From: a virus
DNA length: 22,476 nt
Virus record (IMG/VR): IMGVR_UViG_3300042463_000176
Span: 1 to 22,476 of that record
Strand: one strand, 5' to 3'
Below are positions 1 to 4,529 of this stretch, one piece after another (position 1 is the first letter of the stretch; each line of letters opens with the position of its first letter). The notes below the pieces were generated by a model. That model saw only the letters and a program-made list of their open reading frames with translations, made no database searches and was not told the DNA's origin. Position numbers and translations under genes: made by a program.

Positions 1-12
1 ATTTCATTTTTT

Positions 13-56
13 AAAAATAAAAAAGCCAGTCTGCGTCGGAGTGCAAAACTGGCTTT
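13..56 (-). terminator. Rho-independent terminator closing the left operon and candidate small RNA
   Basis: A perfect 9-bp stem (22-30 with 48-56) is followed on the minus strand by TTT-A-TTTTT directly after the stem's own T-run. Plus-strand transcripts would not meet a U-tract, so the terminator faces the minus strand. It lies 71 bases beyond the stop codon of the last left-operon gene and also forms the 3' half of the candidate small RNA. Confidence 0.8.
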
Positions 57-107
57 GGTTATTTAACCTATTAAATTACCCAAGAACTCCGACCCTCTTG
101 GTTAATT
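13..107 (-). ncRNA. Candidate small RNA with two hairpins and complementary (kissing) loops
   Basis: Read on the minus strand. A first hairpin pairs 107-96 with 85-74 (12 positions, 11 paired, one G/A mismatch) around a 10-nt loop, GGGTCGGAGT. A linker (73-57) can form a 4-bp mini-hairpin, GGTT-AAAT-AACC. A second hairpin pairs 56-48 with 30-22 (AAAGCCAGT/ACTGGCTTT); inside it, TGC/GCA (45-43 with 34-32) closes an apical loop of exactly 8 nt, ACTCCGAC (42-35). That loop is the perfect reverse complement of GTCGGAGT (93-86) in the first loop, and the complementarity stops at the loop edges. The second hairpin ends in a U-rich tract. A consensus promoter ends at 113, which would place the transcript start near 107, the base of the first hairpin. 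No ORF occupies the stretch. I match it to no known RNA family. Structure and promoter are seen; expression and function are inferred. Confidence 0.62.
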
Positions 108-112
108 ATATT

Positions 113-143
113 CAAATATAAAAAAACTAAACCGATTTACAAA
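113..143 (-). promoter_or_regulatory. Consensus Bacteroidota promoter, TTTG-N19-TATATTTG
   Basis: On the minus strand TTTG (143-140) is followed by 19 bases and then TATATTTG (120-113). This matches the Bacteroidota vegetative consensus (TTTG about 19-21 nt before TAnnTTTG) at every defined position. It overlaps the last five codons of the upstream small gene and points at the hairpin pair starting at 107, with no ORF in between. The likely product is therefore a small RNA and not an mRNA of a gene in this window. Confidence 0.7.
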
Positions 144-393
144 GTCTTTTAGAAAAATATCCTGAATATATTGGATGCTCTGATTCAAATAACCTAGCAT
201 AGTCCGAAGTAAATGAATTATTAACTTTAAATCTATCATTCCCTTCGACCATTGTATGCCATCTAATGACTTCAAATATCTGCTTTGCTCCAAGTCTAAT
301 GTATCCTCGATTAATTAGTTGGAATGCTAAACGTTTAAACTCCTGGTATATTTGGGGATTGTCTTGATGATATTTTTTGAAGCTTGTTTTCAT
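127..393 (-). CDS. Small conserved phage protein of unknown function (88 aa)
   Basis: The protein begins MKTSFKKYHQDNPQIYQEF and contains IRWHTMVEGNDRFKVNN and YARLFESEHPIYSGYFSKR. I recognise this pattern (FKKYH..NP..Y..F, IRW.T, FK.NN, YAR.F...P.Y.G.F.KR) as a small protein common near replication and recombination genes of tailed phages, but I know no proven function for it. There is no signal peptide or membrane segment; it is basic and mostly helical, and nucleic-acid association is only a guess. The ATG follows TTAAACCAA directly, a leader seen before other starts in this operon. Its first 59 bases overlap the end of the 51-aa ORF upstream. It is the last gene before the terminator, and the promoter for the candidate small RNA overlaps its end. 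Confidence 0.8.
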   Translation of the reverse strand: MKTSFKKYHQDNPQIYQEFKRLAFQLINRGYIRLGAKQIFEVIRWHTMVEGNDRFKVNNSFTSDYARLFESEHPIYSGYFSKRLCKSV

Positions 394-490
394 TTGGTTT
401 AAATTTAGATGTGTGATATAATTTCTTATAATCCTTTTTTAACTCTTTGCTTAAATGGTCTTGCCATTGGTTGAACGTAAGTGCTTTCAT
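335..490 (-). CDS. Small hypothetical basic protein (51 aa)
   Basis: Starting at the ATG at 490 the product begins MKALTFNQWQDHLSKELKKD and is rich in Lys. I do not recognise it. I chose this start over an upstream alternative because its ATG overlaps the stop of the preceding 39-aa membrane protein as ATGA, typical of coupled phage genes. The oddity is the 59-base out-of-frame overlap of its 3' end with the well-supported 88-aa gene, so the C-terminal part may not be under its own selection. The coupling favours a real gene; the length and overlap leave doubt. Confidence 0.45.
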   Translation of the reverse strand: MKALTFNQWQDHLSKELKKDYKKLYHTSKFKPNENKLQKISSRQSPNIPGV

Positions 491-606
491 CTTAATAAAT
501 CTACAATTAAATAAAATATCCAAGTGGCAATTATTCCCACGATGCCGACCATCGTGAGAAATTCTGCCGTTTCAGTTGAGTTATTGGATTTGCCTTGATT
601 TTTCAT
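487..606 (-). CDS. Very small single-pass membrane protein (39 aa)
   Basis: A short ORF from the ATG at 606 to the TGA at 487. A polar, Asn/Ser/Thr-rich N-terminus of about 17 residues (MKNQGKSNNSTETAEF) is followed by one strongly hydrophobic helix (MVGIVGIIATWIFYLIVDLL, residues 19-38), ending in Arg. It overlaps the end of the upstream gene by 26 bases and the start of the next by 4 (ATGA), so it fits exactly into an otherwise unexplained gap. It would insert in the inner membrane. Function is unknown. Small phage membrane proteins can be holins, exclusion factors or host-takeover peptides, but nothing here decides among these. Confidence 0.5.
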   Translation of the reverse strand: MKNQGKSNNSTETAEFLTMVGIVGIIATWIFYLIVDLLR

Positions 607-814
607 CTTGCATTTGTTTAGCTATCATTTGAACTTCTCGCATTACTTCAGGGTACTTAACGTATCCGTTCTCTTTGTTTCTAAGATTCCAGTAGACTAC
701 TTGCTGAACATTCTGAACGTTCCATTCTCTTGCGCTAAAAGGTAAAATACCTTTCTTGTTTAAACTATCGGCAACCGCCTGATGTATAATATTTTTCTTT
801 ATCTTAATCATCAT
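581..814 (-). CDS. Hypothetical small protein (77 aa)
   Basis: The product begins MMIKIKKNIIHQAVADSLNK and contains FSAREWNVQNVQQVVYWNLRN. It is mixed-charge and largely helical, without a membrane segment. I do not recognise a family; the mid-region could be a small DNA- or protein-binding helical domain, but this is speculative. Its ATG overlaps the stop of the preceding coiled-coil gene by 4 bases (ATGA), indicating translational coupling. A second in-frame ATG follows the first immediately, so the start is uncertain by one residue. Confidence 0.7.
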   Translation of the reverse strand: MMIKIKKNIIHQAVADSLNKKGILPFSAREWNVQNVQQVVYWNLRNKENGYVKYPEVMREVQMIAKQMQDEKSRQIQ

Positions 815-1308
815 AGTATTGTTTTTTTAATTGATGTTGTACTTGATTTAGCTGGTGGATAAAACTCAAACGATTCGCCCGTTTCCTCATCTACCGTAAT
901 AGTTTTATTCTTGATTCCTTTACAAAACTTCTCGACTTCCTTTTGTTTTTCTTTTAACTCATCGATTTGGTCCTGAATATCAACCCATTGCTTAGTAGCA
1001 CTAAAGTCGTATTTCGTTCCAACCTCAGCCACTTGCATCTCAACATTGTGGACCTCAAATCGACCTTTGTCGTATTTAAGCAATTCGTCAACTGCTTGCT
1101 CTTTTAAAGTCTTCTCAAGTTCAGCAAATAGCAACTGATACTTCGATGCGATGGCAAGCAAAGACTTAATGTCTCTGCCCCCTTCCTTAATGCCTTCATT
1201 AATCAAATGTACTAAATGATTAATTTGAGCCTTGCTCATATCTAAGATTGGATTATGACCGAATAATCCTATCTCGAATTGTTGTGGATTAAATTGTATT
1301 TCTTCCAT
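811..1308 (-). CDS. Coiled-coil protein in the recombination operon (165 aa)
   Basis: The predicted protein is soluble and strongly helical. An N-terminal segment (about residues 1-25) precedes helices around LVHLINEGIKEGGRDIKSLL (32-51) and FAELEKTLKEQAVDELLKYD (61-80). A second charged helix spans about 104-135 (QWVDIQDQIDELKEKQKEVE). The C-terminus carries a short acidic stretch (VDEETGESFEFYPP) and a basic end. It lies 2 bases after the SSB-like gene, downstream of the ERF gene, and is coupled to the next gene. Position suggests an accessory role in single-strand annealing or replication. The helical layout resembles phage Gp157-type proteins, but I see no decisive motif and leave it unassigned. 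Confidence 0.75.
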   Translation of the reverse strand: MEEIQFNPQQFEIGLFGHNPILDMSKAQINHLVHLINEGIKEGGRDIKSLLAIASKYQLLFAELEKTLKEQAVDELLKYDKGRFEVHNVEMQVAEVGTKYDFSATKQWVDIQDQIDELKEKQKEVEKFCKGIKNKTITVDEETGESFEFYPPAKSSTTSIKKTIL

Positions 1309-1310
1309 CG

Positions 1311-1607
1311 TTAAAAAGGTAAATCGTTATCGACTAATGTAGCACTTGGAGAATCATAAACTGGCATTGGCTTAGGTGCTTGTGCAGCAAATCCTTCCGT
1401 TCCTTTAATTTTAAAGTTACCCAATATTGGCGCATTACTTTCGGGAGTCTTTACTCCGTCTTGAGTTACGAAACCATAGTTCCCGTAATTATCAGCATCC
1501 TCTTTTAAGAATCCGCTGATGTTTAGGTAAGTACCTTTCTTACCCTTGTACAATTTAGACTTGTCTAACAAATCTACGTTAATTGAAATGCTTACTAATT
1601 TGCTCAT
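1311..1607 (-). CDS. Probable phage single-stranded DNA-binding protein (98 aa)
   Basis: Two features suggest an SSB. The first 70 residues are rich in beta-type segments (LVSISINVDL, GTYLNISGFL, YGFVTQDG, LGNFKIKG), compatible with one OB fold. After a Pro/Ala linker the protein ends DNDLPF, very like the acidic SSB tail (DDDIPF/DDDLPF) that recruits replication and repair partners. It is shorter than cellular SSBs (roughly 110-180 aa), as often in phages. It starts 4 bases after the ERF gene stop; annealing protein plus SSB is a common phage recombination pair. The ATG is preceded at 7 nt by ATTAACCAA, the operon's start leader. The OB fold is inferred from pattern only; the tail is seen directly. 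Confidence 0.7.
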   Translation of the reverse strand: MSKLVSISINVDLLDKSKLYKGKKGTYLNISGFLKEDADNYGNYGFVTQDGVKTPESNAPILGNFKIKGTEGFAAQAPKPMPVYDSPSATLVDNDLPF

Positions 1608-1611
1608 TTGA

Positions 1612-2178
1612 TTATTGGTTAATTGTGAAACTTAATTTTTTAGTTTTGAATAATGATAATACATCTTGATTATTATTGACAATAAAAGATTTTTCAGAAT
1701 ATAATGAATTTAATTCTTCTATTGTTTTGCACTCATCAATCATTTTTTTCCATTGAGATAATGGTAATTGAATTTGAACTTTAGCCTCCTCTTTACCGTG
1801 AGTATTTGTAGCATCCGAATCCTTTGTATCATCCAATGCAAACAATCCGTTAAGCGCATACTTCCTGGCATAAGAACTGCTCGCTCCAGTAACTTGACTG
1901 CCATCCATTCCTTTCTTGCTTTCTTCTTCTCTTGCATATCCATCCGTAGACCACGTTTCCTTGCCGTTTGAAAGCGTTGCAGTAGCTTTAATATAATATC
2001 TATCGCCCACGTTAATTATCGTGTCGGAAATCGTAATAGAATAACCCATCGGATTAACTACTTGCTTGACTGCTTCAAGGATATCTTCAGCACTTCGGTA
2101 GTTGTATTTACCGAATGAGTTGAATTGTCCTTTAGGTGCTTTAACCTTTGCTTGAATTTCTGCTAATTTGTTTTCCAT
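1612..2178 (-). CDS. ERF-family single-strand annealing protein (188 aa)
   Basis: ERF-type proteins bind single-stranded DNA and anneal complementary strands during phage recombination and genome circularisation. The family signature is clear: FNSFGKYNYRSAEDILEAVK at 19-38, then an alternating beta/helix core including YYIKATATLSNG, then GMDGSQVTGASSSYARKYAL at 90-109 followed by NGLFALDDTKDSDA. After about residue 125 a charged, variable tail follows, as is normal for the family. It sits directly before the SSB-like gene in the early-type operon. No exonuclease of the RecE or lambda Exo type is visible in the window. The length is in the usual family range. High confidence in family; the role in this phage is by family knowledge. 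Confidence 0.93.
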   Translation of the reverse strand: MENKLAEIQAKVKAPKGQFNSFGKYNYRSAEDILEAVKQVVNPMGYSITISDTIINVGDRYYIKATATLSNGKETWSTDGYAREEESKKGMDGSQVTGASSSYARKYALNGLFALDDTKDSDATNTHGKEEAKVQIQLPLSQWKKMIDECKTIEELNSLYSEKSFIVNNNQDVLSLFKTKKLSFTINQ

Positions 2179-2180
2179 TT

Positions 2181-2327
2181 TTAGTCTTGGTTTAACTCTA
2201 TGAATTTTGATTTGTAAACTCTTTCTTCACGATACACTTTAGACCAAAAGTCTTCAAGTCCTTCGCAAAACCAGGTGCAATGATAGAACCCAGCTTCGTC
2301 TTGAAATTTTGCTTTATACTTTATCAT
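2181..2327 (-). CDS. Hypothetical small protein (48 aa)
   Basis: The product from the ATG at 2327 begins MIKYKAKFQDEAGFYHCTWF and ends with a basic/aromatic segment. A longer reading of the same frame would need a TTG start inside the 41-aa gene upstream. I prefer the ATG because it follows that gene's TAA after one base (TAATATG), a coupled arrangement. It has two Cys and several aromatic residues and looks like a compact beta-rich fold, but I recognise no family. It ends 2 bases before the ERF ATG. Confidence 0.6.
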   Translation of the reverse strand: MIKYKAKFQDEAGFYHCTWFCEGLEDFWSKVYREERVYKSKFIELNQD

Positions 2328-2328
2328 A

Positions 2329-2454
2329 TTAGTAGATGATTGGGATAATATGAAACAATAGGAAGTAAAAAAATATTGCGATTGCAATGCTACCAACTAA
2401 ACCTTCTCGGTCAGTTTGGTAAAAGTCTTTAATGTACTCGATTGATTTTTTCAT
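2329..2454 (-). CDS. Very small membrane protein (41 aa)
   Basis: An ORF from the ATG at 2454 to the TAA at 2329. A charged N-terminus (MKKSIEYIKDFYQTDREG) is followed by one long hydrophobic stretch from LVGSIAIAIFFYFLLF (residues 19-34) to the C-terminus. Lys-rich ends before the helix predict N-in topology. Its start carries the operon leader, TTAAACCAA 7 nt upstream, and a GC-rich hairpin lies 20 bases upstream of the ATG. Its stop is one base from the next ATG. These features make it a likely real gene in what otherwise looks like a gap. Function unknown. Confidence 0.6.
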   Translation of the reverse strand: MKKSIEYIKDFYQTDREGLVGSIAIAIFFYFLLFHIIPIIY

Positions 2455-2474
2455 TTGATTGTTGGTTTAAGATT

Positions 2475-2494
2475 GCCGAAGAATCCGCTTCGGC
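2475..2494 (-). other. GC-rich RNA hairpin between two early genes
   Basis: GCCGAAG (2494-2488) pairs perfectly with CTTCGGC (2481-2475) around a 6-nt loop, CGGATT. It stands out in very AT-rich surroundings and lies between the stop at 2509 and the ATG at 2454, just 5' of the TTAAACCAA leader. No T-tract follows on the minus strand, so it is not an intrinsic terminator. It could protect or process the mRNA, or position ribosomes for the 41-aa membrane protein. Confidence 0.6.
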
Positions 2495-2508
2495 TCGGGT
2501 TATATTTT

Positions 2509-2709
2509 TTACCACTCTTTAAAATCTTGATTTTCTTCGTACCCTAATAAATATTCTTCTATTTCTTTTGGGTCTGTTAATATAACCATTTCTCCGTTAC
2601 CAGTTCCTTCAGGCCACTTGTGTGGGAATTTAGGTCTTCTATAATAAGAATCTGCACTTCCTCTATCGTAAGCTGAACCGTGAGTTGAATCGATTGTTGA
2701 ATTTCTCAT
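2509..2709 (-). CDS. Small conserved phage protein with AYDRG..DSYYRRP motif (66 aa)
   Basis: Residues 12-26 contain GSAYDRGSADSYYRRP, followed by PHKWPEGTGNGE, LTDPKEIEEYLLGY and an acidic/aromatic C-terminus. I recognise the pattern (AYDRG.ADSYYRRP.PH...P..G, then a helix E.EEY..GY) from small proteins scattered over phages and plasmids of several phyla. Their function is unknown to me. It is the first gene of the left operon. Its ATG lies behind TTAAACCAA (spacing 7) and about 40 bases downstream of a TATATTTG promoter element, so it is probably strongly expressed early. Confidence 0.8.
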   Translation of the reverse strand: MRNSTIDSTHGSAYDRGSADSYYRRPKFPHKWPEGTGNGEMVILTDPKEIEEYLLGYEENQDFKEW

Positions 2710-2749
2710 TTTTTGATTGGTTTAAGTTTATTATTTGTTTTTGTTGAGA

Positions 2750-2757
2750 CAAATATA
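2750..2757 (-). promoter_or_regulatory. Promoter -7 element (TATATTTG) of the left, early-type operon
   Basis: The minus strand reads TATATTTG, matching the Bacteroidota -7 consensus TAnnTTTG. It lies about 40 bases upstream of the first ATG (2709), in a gene-free AT-rich stretch just after a terminator. At the expected -33 spacing there is only a T-run and no TTTG, so an activator or a T-rich upstream element may compensate. The 208-base gap 2710-2916 holds this element, the terminator at 2822-2860 and a second TATATTTG at 2906-2913. Confidence 0.6.
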
Positions 2758-2821
2758 TACCTATTATTTTAAATAAAAAAACTTTTTATAAAATTATTAT
2801 AATTATTTATTTAACGGTAGT

Positions 2822-2860
2822 ATAAAACAAAAATCCCCACCGATATGACCGATAGGGATT
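2822..2860 (-). terminator. Rho-independent terminator after the lysis/metallophosphoesterase operon
   Basis: On the minus strand AATCCCTATCGG (2860-2849) pairs with TCGGTGGGGATT (2843-2832) over 12 consecutive positions, three of them G-U wobbles, with a 5-nt loop TCATA. TTTTGTTTT follows. It separates the metallophosphoesterase stop (2917) from the promoter of the left operon, insulating late-type from early-type genes. Confidence 0.82.
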
Positions 2861-2905
2861 CTATTTACTTAAACCTATTTAACAAAAAACTTAACTATGA
2901 AAAGA

Positions 2906-2913
2906 CAAATATA
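2906..2913 (-). promoter_or_regulatory. Second TATATTTG -7-like element, before the terminator
   Basis: TATATTTG on the minus strand lies just downstream of the metallophosphoesterase stop codon. No TTTG is found at the -33 spacing. If active, it would give a transcript of only about 70-75 nt ending at the terminator at 2822-2860, containing AATAGGTT as in the candidate small RNA at 13-107. It could equally be a chance match in AT-rich DNA. Confidence 0.3.
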
Positions 2914-2916
2914 ATA

Positions 2917-3912
2917 CTATTTAATTATTTTCCCTTCTCTTATCTGAATATTGTGGACCATAGTTTTGCCGTTATCTATCTCGACAATAGCCATGCCGTG
3001 GTTGTGCATACTAAACGGCATATACTTAGGACTTAATAAAGTTAAGCATCCAGTACTATAAGTATTTATAAACTCCTTAAAGCCAGTCTTCTTCTGAGTT
3101 GTTGAAGTTCTATGAACGTGACCAATTAAAGTATTGCAGATAGTCTTGTTAAATAGATTTTGACTTGGATTTACTCCGCCACCACCATACAATTCATGCC
3201 CGTGAAGCACTAACAAATCGCCCATCTCCATACCCTGCCAATCTTCAACCATCGTAATGCCTAACTTATCTAACCTAAAAAATATATCAAATTGTAAATC
3301 GTGTAATTGCGCAAACTCTTCAGCTTGTAATTGTAATGACCTAGCAAATCTATTCTCGTGGTTGCCTAATTTATAATAAATCGGAATCGTTCTAAATAAA
3401 TCCCTAAGCCTCTGCAAGAAATCCCTATTCATGTCGACCTCTCTTTTAAAGTCTCGCATATCCTTTTCCTTTTCGTGCCTGGAAATAGAATAGAAGTCTT
3501 GGATATCTCCGTTAAGATACAAGCAATCAATTTCTTGCTCCTTTAAATGCTTAATAGCGCAAGTCAAAGCAGTCAAGTCGTGATAAGGAAAATGAATGTC
3601 AGATAAGATTCCGACTTTTTTTAAGTGGTTAGGTAATTTAGCCGATACATATTCTTTGCCAATGCTATCTTCAATCCCAAAGTTGTCCAATGTATCAAGG
3701 TTATAGTTTACGACTACTGGTGGCATCTCTTGATTAACTGCCTGCAAAGACCTATCCTTTGCCAAAATATTGTATTGACTCATTAATTTCCTTAATGAAT
3801 TTGGACTTTTATATCCATACATTTCATAAAATGAATTGTAAAAATCCGTTTTGCTAAGATTTGTTGAAAAGAAATGCTCCCTAATCTTAATTAATTTATC
3901 GTCCTTGTTCAT
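2917..3912 (-). CDS. Calcineurin-like metallophosphoesterase (331 aa)
   Basis: All five metal-binding blocks of the calcineurin-like superfamily are visible: SDIHF with D105/H107, LNGDIQ with D136, KLGNHENRF with N184/H185, LHGHE with H237/H239, and GHVHRTS with H265/H267. These coordinate two divalent metals to hydrolyse phosphoesters. The substrate could be DNA, RNA, a nucleotide or a phosphoprotein. The protein lacks the cap domain expected of Mre11/SbcD, so a nuclease role is unproven. The first 50 residues form a separate helical piece (LSKTDFYNSFYEMYGYKSPN) that could be a small HTH or partner-binding segment. It follows the lysis genes, overlapping the preceding 63-aa gene by 17 bases, and its operon ends at the 2822-2860 terminator. 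Family certain, role unknown. Confidence 0.92.
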   Translation of the reverse strand: MNKDDKLIKIREHFFSTNLSKTDFYNSFYEMYGYKSPNSLRKLMSQYNILAKDRSLQAVNQEMPPVVVNYNLDTLDNFGIEDSIGKEYVSAKLPNHLKKVGILSDIHFPYHDLTALTCAIKHLKEQEIDCLYLNGDIQDFYSISRHEKEKDMRDFKREVDMNRDFLQRLRDLFRTIPIYYKLGNHENRFARSLQLQAEEFAQLHDLQFDIFFRLDKLGITMVEDWQGMEMGDLLVLHGHELYGGGGVNPSQNLFNKTICNTLIGHVHRTSTTQKKTGFKEFINTYSTGCLTLLSPKYMPFSMHNHGMAIVEIDNGKTMVHNIQIREGKIIK

Positions 3913-4087
3913 ATTCTTCCATTAAAACATCGACTAAAAATTCGATATTGTTTAGCACTTTCATTCGTAAAACGTAAGCAGCATCATCAACGTGTTCGAT
4001 GTTCTCCATTACATCCATCATAGTATCAAGTAAATCTTTTGCTCTTGATTTTGGCTTCTCCACTGGCTCAATATCTATTTTATACAT
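3896..4087 (-). CDS. Hypothetical acidic helical protein (63 aa)
   Basis: After a basic N-terminal part (KPKSRAKD), the product is acidic and helical (LLDTMMDVMENIEHVDDAAY, LNNIEFLVDVLMEEYEQ), with no membrane segment. I recognise no family. It overlaps the preceding spanin-like gene by 8 bases and the metallophosphoesterase start by 17 bases, so it is packed into the operon and translationally linked to both. It may be a partner or regulator of the downstream enzyme, but that rests only on position. Confidence 0.65.
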   Translation of the reverse strand: MYKIDIEPVEKPKSRAKDLLDTMMDVMENIEHVDDAAYVLRMKVLNNIEFLVDVLMEEYEQGR

Positions 4088-4529
4088 GAAATATTCTTAA
4101 ATATAAGTAACCAAAGATTATAAGTCCTTGAAAAATAATGGTTAAGATACACCAAGTTGGAATAATATTCGTTACTTTTTCTTTATTAGATATTAATTTA
4201 TCGGTTGACAAAGTAGAAGCATACAAATTTTGATAGACATTTTCAATAGAATCTATATTAATCGTGGCTTGAATATTGCCTTTGTAAGACCTTATAATTA
4301 TGCGACCCTGAGGAACGGTTATTTTAGAATAAAATCGTGTCAGTATGCCCGTAGAATCGCAAGGATTAGCAATGGTTAGCGTATCGTGGACCGAATCATA
4401 TTTAGTAATTACTTTGTAGTCACGAATCGTATCAATACGAATCTTTTCTTTTTCGATTATGACCGATTTAGTTGGCTTGCAAGAATAAAAAAAGTTTGCA
4501 ATTAGCAAACCGATGAGTAGTTGTTTCAC
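4080..4529 (-). CDS. Lipoprotein with C-terminal membrane helix; probable unimolecular spanin (149 aa)
   Basis: The N-terminus is a short lipoprotein-type signal: Lys2, hydrophobic LLIGLLIANFFYS, then Cys17. A periplasmic part with beta-rich repeats (IRIDTIRDYKVITKYDSV, GRIIIRSYKGNIQATINID) follows, then one membrane helix near the end (IIPTWCILTIIFQGLIIFGY, 122-141). An outer-membrane lipid anchor plus a C-terminal inner-membrane helix is the architecture of unimolecular spanins such as T1 gp11, which join the two membranes in the last step of lysis. It directly follows the endolysin gene with a 4-base overlap, the usual spanin position. The lipobox (F-Y-S-C) is not canonical. Similar proteins in Bacteroidota phages are, as far as I know, mostly left unannotated. 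Function is inferred from topology and context. Confidence 0.7.
   Translation of the reverse strand: MKQLLIGLLIANFFYSCKPTKSVIIEKEKIRIDTIRDYKVITKYDSVHDTLTIANPCDSTGILTRFYSKITVPQGRIIIRSYKGNIQATINIDSIENVYQNLYASTLSTDKLISNKEKVTNIIPTWCILTIIFQGLIIFGYLYLRIFHV

Noticed and set aside
1-7. ATG at 7-5 (minus) as start of a next gene
   Set aside because: Only two codons are inside the window; cannot be supported.
74-107. Hairpin as an integron-type or phage attachment site
   Set aside because: No integrase is present and the attC core sites are not recognisable; the promoter and terminator point to an RNA instead.
102-293. Minus-strand ORF of 63 aa
   Set aside because: It lies wholly out of frame in the recognised 88-aa gene and covers the promoter at 113-143.
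2845-3036. Plus-strand ORF of 63 aa in the intergenic gap
   Set aside because: It starts inside the terminator hairpin and runs antisense into the metallophosphoesterase C-terminus; no leader or promoter on the plus strand.
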